Source: Cardinalis cardinalis
Taxonomy: Eukaryota > Chordata > Aves > Passeriformes > Cardinalidae
Direction: 5' to 3'
Length of the DNA stretch: 64,000 bases
Assembly (NCBI GenBank): GCA_014549065.1
Contig: JACDOX010000009.1
Location: 8,003,192-8,067,191 of the forward strand
Below are positions 14,697 to 27,285 of this stretch, in pieces. Numbering within the stretch: position 1 is the stretch's first letter; each line of letters opens with the position of its first letter. The position numbers were made by a program, and so were the translations under genes. Below the pieces are notes generated by a model. That model worked only from the letters and a program-made list of their open reading frames with translations, was not told the origin of the DNA and did no database searches.

Positions 14697-15540
14697 GACG
14701 TTCTATTGCTCTTCCTGCTGTATCTGAGATTTATGCTTGCTCCTTGTAAAGAAAATGATTGTACCAGGGCAATCACAAGATCTCTCATTAATTTATCCCC
14801 CTAACAAAACAATTGAGAAAAACCCAAATATCTCCTTAGCTACTTGGATAAGAAGAATAAGGGTATAAAAGAGAGAACAATATTTCCAGCTGTGGAATTT
14901 GCTAGATATGCAGTGAAGTGTGTTGTTCAGCTGAGTTTTGCATAAGAAATACATTTATGTTGCATTTCTAATGCAAATTGCACGTATTTTACATGGGCAG
15001 AATGAATACTTGCTGGTTGGATCTTCAGCTTTTCAAATCAATAGAAAGACTCTAATGTATTTTCAATAGACTTTGGAGCAGGCCCTTCCTCCCATGCACT
15101 CAAAATGATTTACAATCAATTTATGGCAAGAATCCACTTCAGAGAGCCTGAAAACTACNAATATGCAGTTTCATGGGGAAGCTAGCATCAGTGGCCTAAA
15201 AATAGACTCAATTTCAATATACTGATCCAGATGCCCGCCTGTGAAGAATTTAGTCCCTGTGCATATGCTATCTAGCTTTTAGTGGTTTGAACAAAAGAGG
15301 CAGAAGACTATGTTTAAGGAAGTGATGACAAGTGCCTCTTTCTATCAGATGTTCTGTGCACCAAAATGGAAATACTCAAGGAGCTTATTTTGATGGCATG
15401 TTATTTCTGACCCCCCAGTAACTTGTCATGTGACTGACACCAGAATTGTTATAGATAAATGCATCAACCACTTACATTTATACAGATGGATCTGTAAAGA
15501 ACCTTTTTATATGGCCTGTTCTAAATGCAGTGGGGCTTCT

Positions 15541-15568
15541 TTCTTTTTTTTTTCCTTTTTTTTTTTCC
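15541..15568. repeat. T-rich simple repeat
   Basis: Two long T runs separated by CC form a low-complexity tract. No adjacent element was recognised. Confidence 0.7.
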
Positions 15569-18500
15569 TGGCTTCATCTGTACCTTGGGATTTGGGATTT
15601 TGCAGCTTCTGGCTATGGAAGTACACACCAGCAATCTTCCACCTTCTTCCAGAGGTAAAACTGAGGAGTATCACCTCACTTCATTTATGCCAAAAAATAT
15701 ATTCACATGTGCTGTCTGAAAGGGGGGGACACAGTTTACACCAAGAGGTCCACCAGTTTGAACAGCCAGGGAATGAGAAGACGTTTCAGAGGCTTCACAT
15801 CCCCAAAAATGCAAATATAGACTCAGCACTATATTGGGGAATACATATATAGCATATATGCTACAGCCCTCAGTGTTTCTGGTATTTACAAAGAAGGGAG
15901 GACCAGAAAGAATCAGTGAGCAGGAAAAAGAAAAAGATGGACTAGCAAATCCCCAAAGGCACAGAATATTTTGACATTAAAAACTAGGGTAAGGAAAGAT
16001 GATTAGGGAAGGAGATGATGTATTNCTCTGAGCAGGCATGTGTGGGAGTAGAGAAAGAGCAATGGGCAGTTCAGGATAGAAAACTACTTGGAGCAGTTTG
16101 TGAGTAGAAGAGGAGGAAATGGGTGAGGATGGCAGATTAGTATTCTGGTTTAGGAGCTGATAACTTACTGTTGTGCATCTGACTCCTTGCAATGTGAAAT
16201 AAGGGACTTTAGGGAGTCCTAATTGGGACTGAGAGAGGTTGTGGGAGTCTTATGTTCCAAAAATGCTTTTCTTTGCTGTATCAACTAAAGCATAGCAAAT
16301 AGCATGTCATAGCAAACCCATACTATGAACATCCAGATGGGAATGCAGGAAATTTGGTAGAGATACTGTTTAAAAAGTCCCTGGCAGATTTAACTATTCT
16401 ATATTTAGCATTGTAAGAAAATAGCAATCAATTTCATAACACTTTGCAAAGATCACAGCTCAGGGATGAACAGACCAGAAGATCAAAGTCTCAGTACACA
16501 ACTAACAAGTTGTGTTAATCAGACAGTTAATTCTAAATCAGTCACGAGACTGGGCAATACTGGGAATCCTAACCCTGCCAAAGCAAACAGCAGATTGCAG
16601 GTCAGAGTCACCTTCCCCCATGACTGTAAGAAAGCACAGTGAATTTCATTGTGAAATGCCTGCCACCAGGACTTGGCATCACAAGTACTTGACCAGAGTC
16701 CTTAGGATCTGTTTTCTAGGAGGCAACTTTGTTCAGCAAGAAGCATGTCCAGAATGATGATGAGAGAACTGTGAATGTGCCATACACTCACTTGGGTATT
16801 TGACACTGCAGCCAAAGAGAAAGCTGTGCTCTGAAACTGATGCAGAGATTGTTTTATCCCTTGTACATTACAGGAAGACACTTCTTCACTCCTTTTGTTT
16901 TGTTGGTAGAACCCAAAATTTTTTAAAAGTGTCAACCCANCAAAAAAAAAGCTGAAATACACCCAGACATTTCTATAGCACTGCAGAAACTGCCAGGGTC
17001 CTGCTGCTACAATCAGTGGAGAACAGAGCCAGCACCCGGTGTGAATGCACCTGCCAGCAAGGGCTGCCTAGGATGACTTCCGTCCTTTTCTCACCCTCTG
17101 CCTCTGTTTTTAAAACACTCCCCTTCATCTCCACCAAGTGCTGCTAAATAATTTTCACTTTTTATGTTCTCACCCCTCCAAAGTGTTGGACAAGTCCATG
17201 AGACAATTGCTCCCAACTCANAGATGGGGCTTCATGGCATTCATAAACTGCTGCTGTAGAATTGCAACCCAGAAAGGATAGAAAATGCTGCACTGGGCTG
17301 GGGTTTTAGTGGAATTGCATCAAGCTGGCAGCTTGATCTGTGAAAGACAAAGAGACAGATTAAAAAAATCATGTTGAGGAAATAAATGTGCATTTGTACA
17401 AAATGAAGATTATTCTGAGTATCCTCTATTACACCACAGTTGAAGAATTGTAATAGTGCTGGTTTTAAGTCATCAAGAATATAGTTCCTAGAAAAGAAAT
17501 ATATTGAACAAGGAGTTTTCTTCCTCTTATTTTTACTATTGTTTTTGCATTCCTTTTCATCCCCAAAGCTTTTGCTTCTAGGTATTGAATCCTGGCGTAC
17601 AGTCCCCGACAAATGCANGCTTTGATGCTGATAGTTCAGTTCTGGACCCCTCTTTTTCTCCAGACCAGATGTTTGACTTCTCCCTGCTAATAGTTAATAT
17701 GGTGCTACCTCATTATACACCTCTCTCTGGAAATGCTGCCAGTGCTGCTNCAGCGCCAGCCAAGAGCCTTGCAGACTCAATGAGACAGCTGGCCTCCTCC
17801 GTGGGGATGNACTGCTTTACCTTTTGGATTCAGGCAGTCACTGGGAGCTCAGATCCAGGATGCTGCAAATGATTTTTCATAGGCAGGTGAGAACAAAAGG
17901 GCTTTGAAAACCTACTTCAATAGAATCTGGAGACATGGAGCTCTCCTGATTTAAAAAAAAAAATACACATACACAGTCCAGTTGCATTTTCATCTTAATT
18001 GATTTTTGTATGAGATGGAGAAGTGAATTCATCAAACAAAAACNTTCATAGAAATCTTTTCTTTACATAACATTAAGTAGGTTTTTTCATGCACAACAGC
18101 TGTGTTGTGTTTGCAAAAATCAAATAATTCCCTTATAAAGCTCACAAACTGTAAGTTGATTGCTTTGATCTTGTCCACAACATATGCTAATCCTCAAATA
18201 TCCACTGAAGAAGTGGGTNAGATAATGCAAACAAAATAAACACCTGGTTAAGATAAAACATTTGTAGAGTTTGAAGCCAACNTGTAGTTAGTGTATTTGC
18301 TGTTGAAAAAAAAATTAAAAAAGAAAAGAAGTTAAGACTTTAAAATGAGATTTAAACAGGAATAATTTGGAGTTATTCTGTGAAGTCTCACTAAACTGCA
18401 AGTTGGAAAATTCTCCTGAAAATAAATGAGAATAGACTGCTCTTAATTTTCTTCCTACAGTGTGTATGCCTACTTTCACAGAAGGTACTTGACAAAACTC

Positions 18501-20342
18501 ATCAAGAATGAAGCAGTCAGTTTCTACAAGCACTGTATGACTAAATTAGACTAGAGGATTCTCAAGGTCATCCCTACTTATAAGACTGCCTGGTTGATTT
18601 ACAGTGTCTAGTTCAGACCATCCANAGGAGTACTCTGTACATTTTACTACTTCCCCTTTACTTCTGACACTGAATTTAGTTTCAGACTATAAGGTTAAGG
18701 ACTGATCTTTGTTGGTACTTGAAAGTCTCTCAGTCATGCTGGATGCTGCTGAAGACCAGGATTAATAGTGGCTGTTATCCTTCCAAGGCAGATGATTTTC
18801 CAGTGTAATCACTAGAGATGTTTCTGATGTCTCCCTCTGCCAGGACTGCATGGAATAACATCTAACCGTGCCCCACCTTTGCCAAATTTGTTGAAAACAG
18901 TTTTAACACTGATTTTAATCACATCTTCTTGTTTCACTTCAAGGGGTTAATGTTTCTTGGATGTCAAGCCTCCAGATCTGCAAAANTCAGGGAAATAGGG
19001 ATGAAAGTGCAAGGTACCAAGGTAACCTAGACATCTGCCATCATTTTCATCAGAAATTGCACTGACTGTGTGACTGCTGACAGAGATTTCTCTGTGTCCC
19101 TTTTTCCCTAACCCTTTAGTATTCAAAGCAAGCACTACCTTTGCTGAATAAAAGAAATAGAGCTGAGTCACATATCTTCAAAGTGGCTGCAGGAAAAGAC
19201 CCAAAAATGCATTAATATGACAGCCATCCTTCACGATAGTTTTTATACATCCTGTGGAGATCATGCCTGGCAGAGAGAGGTAGTTCCTTTAAAGAAAAGC
19301 ACTGTGGTTGGCTTTCCTTTCCTGTCTGGATTACCTTTCAATTGCTTTTATTTTGATTTCTCCTCTCAAAAATGATGAAGGATNCTGAAATCTCAGAAAA
19401 TGATGATCCTAATTGCATTCAAAATTTGTCAATTCGTTGTAAATATGCAGGTCATCTGTATAGTCACNGTGTTTTTTATCTCAATNCTCTTNAAAAAAAG
19501 AAGAAGAGAAAAGAAAAGGCTTAAACTTCAAAAAATTCCTGTGAGACAGGTAAATCTTTTCATAAAAGATTATTTCACCTTTTACTGAGATTCAGGCACC
19601 TCCAGGGTGAAACACTGTGGTTTTTTGACTGCCTGTAGCCACACACACAAGAAGTGAGGGGACAGGAAATGAAAACCATCCTATCCAATTTAATTTTAAG
19701 GAGAAAGGAGATAGGAGAAACGTGAAGTTCACAGCTGGGATTTCACCAGAGTGGAGGAAATAATACACCTTAAACAAAAGTGTCACAGTATCTTTAGTGA
19801 CTGCAGTAGCAGACTCTCACTTTATGTCTTATCTGGAAGACAAAATCCTCTCTGCAGGTCAGTGCTCTTTACATCATCCTGCAATAACAATCTGAGAATT
19901 CATGTTAGAGGGTAAAATAAGATTTTACCTTCCTGAGGAATCCAGATATTCCCTAGATTTTTGCAATGCAAATACCACCTGGCCATCACTGATAAGTTCT
20001 GACAGTATTGCAGTAAAAGGTGGAAGGATGCAGCAGATGTTTCAAAGTGCCAGTGCGGAAAAACACCAGAGAAAAGGTTATCTTCCAAAAATGTTTATTC
20101 CTGTTCCCTAGAGTATCTCAACCTGTATCTGCTTGCTTATCCATAGTTCTGTATGACTGGAAATGTTTAGACGTCTTAGGATCATTTGGATAATTTTGTC
20201 TCTCTGGGAATGAGCTTTTGTACTGGAGGCCCCAGCTGAGAATGAAGAAATGAGGATTGCACTTTACAGCTCTGAAGTGGCTTGAGGAAAAGCACCAGCA
20301 ATGGGGACAAAAATGCATAGATGTGACTGATGTGGAAGAAAC

Positions 20343-20606
20343 AGGAAGGAANNNNNNNNNNNNNNNNNNNNNNNNNNNNNNNNNNNNNNNNNNNNNNNNN
20401 NNNNNNNNNNNNNNNNNNNNNNNNNNNNNNNNNNNNNNNNNNNNNNNNNNNNNNNNNNNNNNNNNNNNNNNNNNNNNNNNNNNNNNNNNNNNNNNNNNNN
20501 NNNNNNNNNNNGGAAGGAAGGAAGGAAGGAAGGAAGGAAGGAAGGAAGGAAGGAAGGAAGGAAGGAAGGAAGGAAGGAAGGAAGGAAGGAAGGAAGGAAG
20601 GAAGGA
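20343..20606 (+). repeat. (GGAA)n microsatellite, interrupted by a gap
   Basis: GGAA units start at about 20343 and run into 160 N, then continue for about 94 more bases (about 23 units) to 20605. The repeat sits on both sides, so the gap is almost certainly unresolved repeat. Its true length is unknown. Open frames across it (Gly-Arg-Lys-Glu or Leu-Pro-Ser-Phe repeats) are artefacts. Confidence 0.95.
20352..20511. other. Assembly gap (160 N)
   Basis: A run of N inside the GGAA microsatellite, consistent with assembly collapse in a simple repeat. Confidence 0.98.
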
Positions 20607-21867
20607 GCAAAATATTTGCTATATTTGTGCTGTGCTTGTCTTTTTGAGAGCCCCTGTGAGTCTGTGGCCACTGAGCAAATATTTGGTGTGGTTATAAAGG
20701 GAGAAATAGCTGCAGCCATAAGCAGAGGAGGGTTTTGATGAGGAGAGTCAGACTGGTGGCAATGGGATGTGACCCAAAGAAACTCTGCCCCTCTAACTGT
20801 CATATGTGTTTGCAAGAAAATCAGGTTTGCACTCTAGATATATTTTTGTGAAGGGGAAAAGAGGAGCTAGTATATTTTATTCTGATTTGTGTAGCTGTAT
20901 CCTTTTCTTCCACTGGATTTGTGAGTGGCTTCTTTAGCTTTGGGTAGCGTGGTCCTTCAGTAAGTAGTTAAAGCAATGCATAAAAAGAAGGATGAAAACC
21001 ACTTGTGGAAACTCTNTTTTCTACCTTTTCTTTACATTTGAAAGGAAATCAAGTGTCTTTTTCTGTAAACAATTCATCAGGAACCACAACAGCCTTGTTT
21101 AGAGCTTGAACAACCTCTTCTGCACACTTCTTCCGTAAGTNATGCATTTATTTCTGACTTCCCTGGTAAACCTGAGCAATGTGCTCTGCTTTTTACAGGT
21201 GATTTTCATGCCTCCCATGAAGCTATTTCCAAACCTCCCTAGGATGTTTCTCAGAGGTTAGGAAGTCAGTGGGGCTGCAGAGAACTATGATGAGAACGCA
21301 TGTGTTATATCACAAGTGGTTTCCACACATTCCCAGCAAGAGGAAATTATTTTGAACAGCATAGTCTGCCTTGCTTTGTGTTGCTAGGGCATAAAGCTGT
21401 CAAATGTTCTTCAGTTTAAAGAGGACAATAACACTGAAACTGCAGGGATTTCAAATAGGTACTGGTNTCTCAGTTACGTAGAGAAGAGCCAGTATTACTA
21501 ATTTCCTGATCAAAAAGAGTGGGAACTGAGATATCCATTGGCTGGTGAAAACCATTGGGATCCAACACCACAAAGGTGTTGACCAAGTCAGTCTCTGTGC
21601 TGTGGAGAAACATCCATTCATGTGGAAGCTGCAGCAGCAGCAGCCCCAGCTGAGCTGTCCACTGCCCTACCNCACTGTCAGTCCTGCAGCAGCAGAAACT
21701 GGGGATGGCTGGAACCAGCCCCATTCCAGCAAAGCAGCAGAACTGGGAGCAGCGATGGCCAACTTGCCTTTCAGTGGTCAGCAGTGAAGGCCTTCTCCTC
21801 ACCTACAAAGGGAGAAGCAGAAGGAGTTGTGCCAGGACGGGAAGAAAAATAATGGTTCTGATAATTT
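20607..21867. other. Intergenic DNA, nothing recognised
   Basis: Mixed-composition DNA with short CAG-rich patches near 21630-21700. Frames there are chance products of CAG/GCA runs. No exon signature with plausible splice sites was identified. Confidence 0.5.
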
Positions 21868-22627
21868 CTGCAAAGATTCTGCACCTGGGGAAGGGCAGCC
21901 CAGTTTGTGAATATAAAGTAGGGAATGAGAGGCTGGAGNNGCAGAAAGGGACCTGGGGATCCTGGCTGATGTCAGGTTGGACATGAGTCAGCAGTGCCCT
22001 GGCAGCCAGGAGGGCCACACGTGTCCTGGGAGGCATCAGGCACAGCATCACCATTGTCCTTGCTGCTCTGCACTGGNGTGGCCTCACCCTGAGTCCTGGG
22101 GGCAGTTTTAGGGCCCAAAATATAAAAAAANCCCAAACATTAAGCTGTTAGAGAGTGTCCAAAGGAGGGCAACAAAGATGGTGAAGGGCCTTGAGGGGAA
22201 GCCATGTCAGGAGTGGCTGAGGTTACTTGGTCTGTTCAGCCTGGAGAAGAGGAGACTGAGGGGAGACCTCATTGGAGTTACAACTTCCTCATGAGAGGAA
22301 GAGGAGGGGCAGACAGTGNTCTCTTCTCTATGGTGAGCAGTGACAGGACTCCAGGAAATGGCATGAGGCTGAACAAGGGTGGTGGTGGGGATATGGAGGG
22401 GGTGTGTGCTTAGGGTGAATATCAAGAAAAGGTTCTTCATGCAGAGGGTGACTGGGCACTGGAACAGCTCCCCAGGGAAGTGGTCACAGCACCAAGCCTG
22501 ACAGTTCAAGAAGCATTTAGACAACACTCTCAGGCCCATGGTGTGACTCTTGGGGATGTCCTGTGCAGGACCAGGANTTGGACTTGATGACTCTTATGGG
22601 TCCCTTTCTACTCAGCATATTCTATGG
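21868..22627 (+). mobile_element. CR1 LINE fragment, 3' part of ORF2 plus 3' end
   Basis: CR1 is the main LINE of birds and encodes endonuclease and reverse transcriptase. This copy keeps only the ORF2 C-terminal region and 3' tail. It starts in codons reading AKILHLGKGSPVCEYKVGNERLE-like residues, the usual CR1 segment after the RT core. It passes the conserved stretch near 22200-22290 (CTTGGTCTGTTCAGCCTGGA, then a GAGACCTCATTG-type block). It ends near 22570-22627 with the CR1 3' UTR and an ATTCTATGGTTCT terminus. Frameshifts, Ns and an unusual GGTGGTGGGG-rich stretch near 22377-22410 show that it is dead. It is 5' truncated, as is typical of CR1. Confidence 0.92.
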
Positions 22628-25548
22628 TTCTCTGAAGGGAAGGAGCAGAGATGTGTCCTTGAAACAGAGACATTACCATGTTTAAAAAAGTGGACAGTCC
22701 AAGACATACAGTTTTCTCAGGACTGCCAATAGCTGGAAGCTAAAGATGTGGAAAATTATCCATAATTCAATTTCAGTGTTATATACTGAAAAGTAAGGAT
22801 GATACCATAGCCAAGGAAAGGTCTCCAGCAACTGGCAGAGTAAAAAAAACCCAACAAAACTTGACTATCTTTTGCTTTATTTCCCAAATGTTAAGCTCTC
22901 TCATACAATTCTCTTATACTTGTTTTGCATCCATGTTCAAATACTCAGGGGGAACACTTGAAATGAAGCAGCTGAGGCAGAGAGAAAGGGATCAGATAAC
23001 ATTAGAAAGCTAAAATTATTTCAGTGGAGTTCTGCANAAGAGATCAAGCTGGTGTCTCTTACAGATTGGTCAGGTGATGCCTGGACCCAGTGTGAATCAA
23101 ATCTACTGATGATTTCTTTGCTGTATAGTCCCATCTCCTTCCCTGCTTTCCTACTATNTGAGCTTTTTTATCTTCTCTGTCTGGCACTTTGCTTTTCCTT
23201 TAGAGAGAGACTAAAATGGTCAGAGGACTCATTACTATATCCCAAGGCAGCACTGGGATGAAGACAAGGGACATCATCACTGAAAGATGGTAAAATGATG
23301 GGATGTAATGAGAAATACACTCAGGGAATGCCAGCTAATGCTCACAGCCCTCTCAAGGTAGTTTTAGCAAAGAGAATCTTGAATTTGTCACAATCAACCA
23401 TCCTGAAATCATTATGGTGCTNAACAAATGAAGAGTTTATAGCCATGTGTATTTTGTCATATGCTCAATGAAGAATGAAGAAAAGAGTACTGAAAAGGCA
23501 AAAGAAATTTCAGTTTAAGATCAATATAAAATTAATAAAGTTAAAATAGGACTATAGATGACCTGAGATGTCATTTCAAATGGGTGTCATCTGCTTGAGA
23601 TAACTAGGACTTTCTTCTAAAACAGGTCTTTGGAAGCATATTGATCAAATACTAACTTATTTAGGAGTTTTANAGTTCACAACTTAATTGTTGTAGGCNA
23701 TCACACACTTGCTCAGGGAAGCCNAACAGAGGCAATTTTCAGAAGGTGTAACATGGAGAGACGCTGTGATGTGGTAGCCTGGGCCCAAAGGGAAAATACT
23801 CAGCAGAGGCACAGCCAGTGTTTTCAGGACGGAAAATCTTACCTCTGTGCAAAGATCACNAAGGGTATTTCAGGTAATTTCTGGATCAGAAACACCATGG
23901 TAAGCTAAGAGACCATCTCACCACCCTTTCAGTACAGCACAGAAGTAGCTGGATGACACAATTAATACATTTTTTATAAGGTGAAAATACTAGTGACACT
24001 TCTGTGGTTTTTTTTCCTATTATTATTCAGAGCCACACTACCCAGCAGCTGCAGCTTCCAGAGCGTCCAGCTGAGGCTCAGCATTATGAACTAATCTCAC
24101 TGTACCTTCAGGCATTGTTTTAGCACACATCTCTTGTTCCTGTAGCTTAGCTAAGACAGAAGACTGTCGCTGAAGTCTGACTCCCCTGTTTTATGTGNGC
24201 AGGTAAACTTAGACTAAGGAAGAACTACGAGACTAAGTGAGAGGACAAACAGGACCTGTGTTTGTTGAAACACTTGCTGTTCTAGCAGCCCCTCCTGTGG
24301 AATGAAAAAGGAGAGGGGGCTGTTTCATTCAGACTTTGCAGGTCTGTTGTATGAGTGGGGNCAGGCAAGAGGGCAATCTGAAGTCTTCCCTAGACAGTCT
24401 GGGTATTCTCTCCCCCAGTGCTCTCCCGTGCTCCTTCCTCACTCATCTACTCACACTGCTGCTTGATTGAGTTTACCTACCAGTGCTTCANGTTTTTACC
24501 ACTGAGCTATTTAGGAGGCAATACATAGTACTGTGCCATTTGCACTGCACTGCTTNTTCTGAAGATATTTACTATCTTTTTTCTCTTACTAGGCACTACN
24601 CTTTTCTATTACTTCTTACTTTCTTACTCTTACTCTTCTACTACTCACTACTCTCTTCTCTTTGTTTAGAATTGAAATGAAATTCGAGTAGACACTTGAG
24701 TAGAAACCCCTTTTAAAAGGTTTTGGATTACATCTACACCCATGAAATAACCTGTAAGTTCCATGAGTTGTTCTTCAGTAGCCTGGATTACCTTCTTTCT
24801 GTGGTTTTGCAGGATGACTGACCCCAAGCTGACCTCCCTTCTCACTACCTCCATCTCTGGGGANATACTGCACACTCAGCCACATCTTTTGTTAAGCCAT
24901 GAACACCTCCTCACAGGCTGGCCCATTAGTAGTGGTGGGAACATTGCACAAACATTTGCCGTTTGTTTTCTGGCAATTCTTGATTTCCTGCAGCTCTTCC
25001 TTGGTGGCTGCTTTTGCAGTGGGCTCTGATGAACAGATGTAACACTTTTGTAAGGACATACAGTCACAAACACTTTTTTCCTACCACTCACTAGTTCTTT
25101 AAACAATTTAGCAGAAATTCCATAAGTTTTCTAATCTTTTCATTCACTCTTTTTTTCTTTTTTTGTCCTTGAGTAGTGTCGTTTGAATGCAGCCACTAGC
25201 AGCTCATCTAGCATCAGCAGATACACAGTTACACACTATTTCCATTTTCAAAAACCTGTTTCTATAAATAATAGGAATCCTTTCATCACACAATATTCTC
25301 TTTCATCTTTGTCAGTCACTTATTCCAGTCCAGNGACCTTTTCACTTCCCTTTACAATGAGCCTGTTTACAAACATAAACCACTTCTTGCTTTCATCTCA
25401 CTTGCCTTGTCCATCTCTGTTCTCTCCCCTTGCAAGGACAGTGTCACATCACATCTCACTGCTGTGTTGTTATCTCCTTATTTAGACCTGGGCTTATGTC
25501 TCTTTTTTCTTTTCCTTTCACCCCTTCACAGAGGTACCCAGGGTACGA
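22628..25548. other. Intergenic DNA between CR1 copies
   Basis: No gene was recognised. The only notable feature is the pyrimidine-rich simple repeat near 24590-24660. Confidence 0.55.
24596..24662. repeat. Degenerate TTACTC/TTCTTACT simple repeat
   Basis: The tract is almost purely C/T with recurring TTACT units. It is an imperfect microsatellite. Confidence 0.6.
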
Positions 25549-26475
25549 TCATAGAAATACAAAATCATAGAATGGTTTGGGTTACAAGGAACCTTAAAGT
25601 TCATCTAGTTCCAACTCCCCTGGCATGAGTCAGCATGCTTTCCTCTAAACCAGGTTGCTCAGAGCTTGATCCAGCCTGGCCTTGAGCAATTCCATGGATG
25701 GGGTATTCACAGCTTCTCTGGGCAACCTGTTCCAGTGCCTCACCATCCTCACAGTAAAGAATTTCTTCCTTACATCTAATCTAAACCTGCCCTCTTTCAG
25801 TTTGCAGCCATGACCCCTTGTCCTGTCANTACATGTCCTTGTTACAAGTCCCTCTCTGTCTCTCTTGTAGCCCCCTCTAGGTTCTGGAAGGTGCTCTAGT
25901 GTCTTCCCAGATCTTTCTTGTCTCCAGGCTGAACAACACCAGCTTTCTCACCCTAGAGAGGTACNCCAGTCCTGTGATCATCTTTGTAGCCCTTTCCTGG
26001 ATTCACTCCAACAAATCCACATCCTTGTCATGTTAGGGACCCCAGAGCTGGATGCAGCACTGTGGATGGGGTTTGAGCAGAGCACAGTAGAGCAGAGCAG
26101 AGGGGCAGAATGCCCTCCCTGGCCCTGNTGGCCNCACTGCTGTAGATGCAGTCCAGGACACATTAGGATTTCTGGGCTATAAGTGCACGTTGCTGGGTCA
26201 CCNACCAGCACCTCCATGTCCTTCTCAGCAGTGCTGCTCTCACTCCGTTCTCTTCTCAGTTTGTATTCATGCTTGGGACTGCCCCAACCCAGTTGCAGCA
26301 CCTTGCACTTGACTTTNTTGAACTTCATGGGGTTTTCACAGACCCACNTCCCAAGCCTGTCATCCCGTCCCTCAAGCACATCAACCAATTTGTTGAGCTT
26401 GTGATACAAAGCAAAATGCTTTGTGTTGTTGGCAGATTTGCTAACTGGGAAATTCAGAATTTTGACATTTCTCCC
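25549..26475 (-). mobile_element. CR1 LINE fragment, RT 3' region to 3' end
   Basis: Read on the - strand, the element runs from the reverse-transcriptase catalytic region through the C-terminal domain into the 3' UTR, and ends at about 25549 in the CR1 terminus (seen on + as AATCATAGAATGGTTTGGGT). The frame contains recognisable CR1 residues such as KCKVLQLGWGSPKHEYKL and SSTAEKD. The usual catalytic FADD motif is replaced by residues reading SANN (codons at 26425-26433), so the enzyme would be inactive. Stops and frameshifts confirm a relict. It is 5' truncated. Confidence 0.92.
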
Positions 26476-26933
26476 TGTGGAAGAAAGCACAAANTTAGGA
26501 CAAGTGAACCTCAGCCAACATCATGCTACTGCTACAGATTATAATTATGTTATTTGATCCTGTGAGATTCTTTCAAATTATTTTGCAATGGTCTCTTAAA
26601 CATCAAGTTCAATTTCATTTAAGTGTTAAATACAGCTGTGACTTCTTTTCCTTTGTTGTAAGCTGTATGTCACACATTCTTGTGTGGCAAAAAGGAGATT
26701 TCTGATTGAAGAGCAGCTCAGCATGTTCCTGTAATTAATACAGGAGAAAACTCAAATCTTAGTTCAGAAATGCTCGAATACCTTCAAACACAGAGATGTT
26801 CTGACAGCTGAGCATCCAGTGGGAATTCTGGATAAGAAATAGATACAAATGAAGTCATTTTTCTTCAGGCCTTTGCTAATGAGTACAATGGGTGAGTGAA
26901 GCAGGCAGCATATAACTCAGCCAAATGGTACAC

Positions 26934-26946
26934 AGGTCACAGGTCA
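26934..26946 (+). promoter_or_regulatory. Perfect DR1 nuclear-receptor half-site pair
   Basis: Two exact AGGTCA half-sites lie in direct repeat with a 1-base spacer. This is the consensus for RXR heterodimers, HNF4 and COUP-TF (family knowledge). It lies 33 bases before the edge of a CR1 copy. Function is inferred from the motif only. Confidence 0.45.
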
Positions 26947-26978
26947 CACAGCTTGCTCATTGGCAGCAGTAAAATAAT

Positions 26979-27285
26979 GGAATCACAGAATATCCNGAGT
27001 TAGAAAGGACCCAAAAGGATCAAGGAGTCCAATTCTTAGCCTGCACAGGACCATCCCCATGAGTCACACCATGTGCCTGAGAGCATTTTCCAAACNCTTC
27101 TTGAGCTTTGTCAGTACTCCCTCCCTGGGGAGCCTGTTCCAGCGCCCAGCCTCTCACTGGATGAAAAACCTTTTTCTGATATCCAACCTAAACTCCCCTG
27201 ACTCAACCTCATGCTGCTTCCTCAAGTCCTATCACGATTTATGAGAGTGAAGAAATCGGTACCTGTCCCTTCTCTTCCTCAGGTA
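26979..27285 (-). mobile_element. CR1 LINE short 3' fragment
   Basis: Read on the - strand, this is the last part of CR1 ORF2 and its 3' UTR. The + strand shows the reversed terminus GGAATCACAGAATATCC, then the blocks CTGTTCCAGCGCCCAG and GGATGAAAAACCTTTTTCTG, which are reversed CR1 landmarks. It belongs to a different CR1 subfamily from the copy at 25549, as the 3' ends differ. It is 5' truncated and non-coding. Confidence 0.92.

Larger units (their letters stand above)
1..20342. other. Upstream intergenic DNA, no gene supported
   Basis: AT-rich avian non-coding DNA. Every open frame here is short (140 codons or fewer), lacks a recognisable domain and looks like chance. I see no rRNA, tRNA or recognisable exon and no clear young transposon. 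Small features inside it are listed separately: a 24-bp palindrome, a POU-type site, a CTCF-like core, a 26-bp hairpin, and poly-A and poly-T runs. In mammals the neighbour upstream of NXPH1 is ICA1 on the opposite strand (known synteny). I could not identify any ICA1 exon here. Confidence 0.6.

Noticed and set aside
17585..17872. 95-codon frame on +
   Set aside because: It contains several Ns, has no recognisable domain and lacks convincing splice sites.
20182..20815. Frames with Leu-Pro-Ser-Phe or Gly-Arg-Lys-Glu repeats
   Set aside because: They are a translation of the GGAA microsatellite and the N gap.
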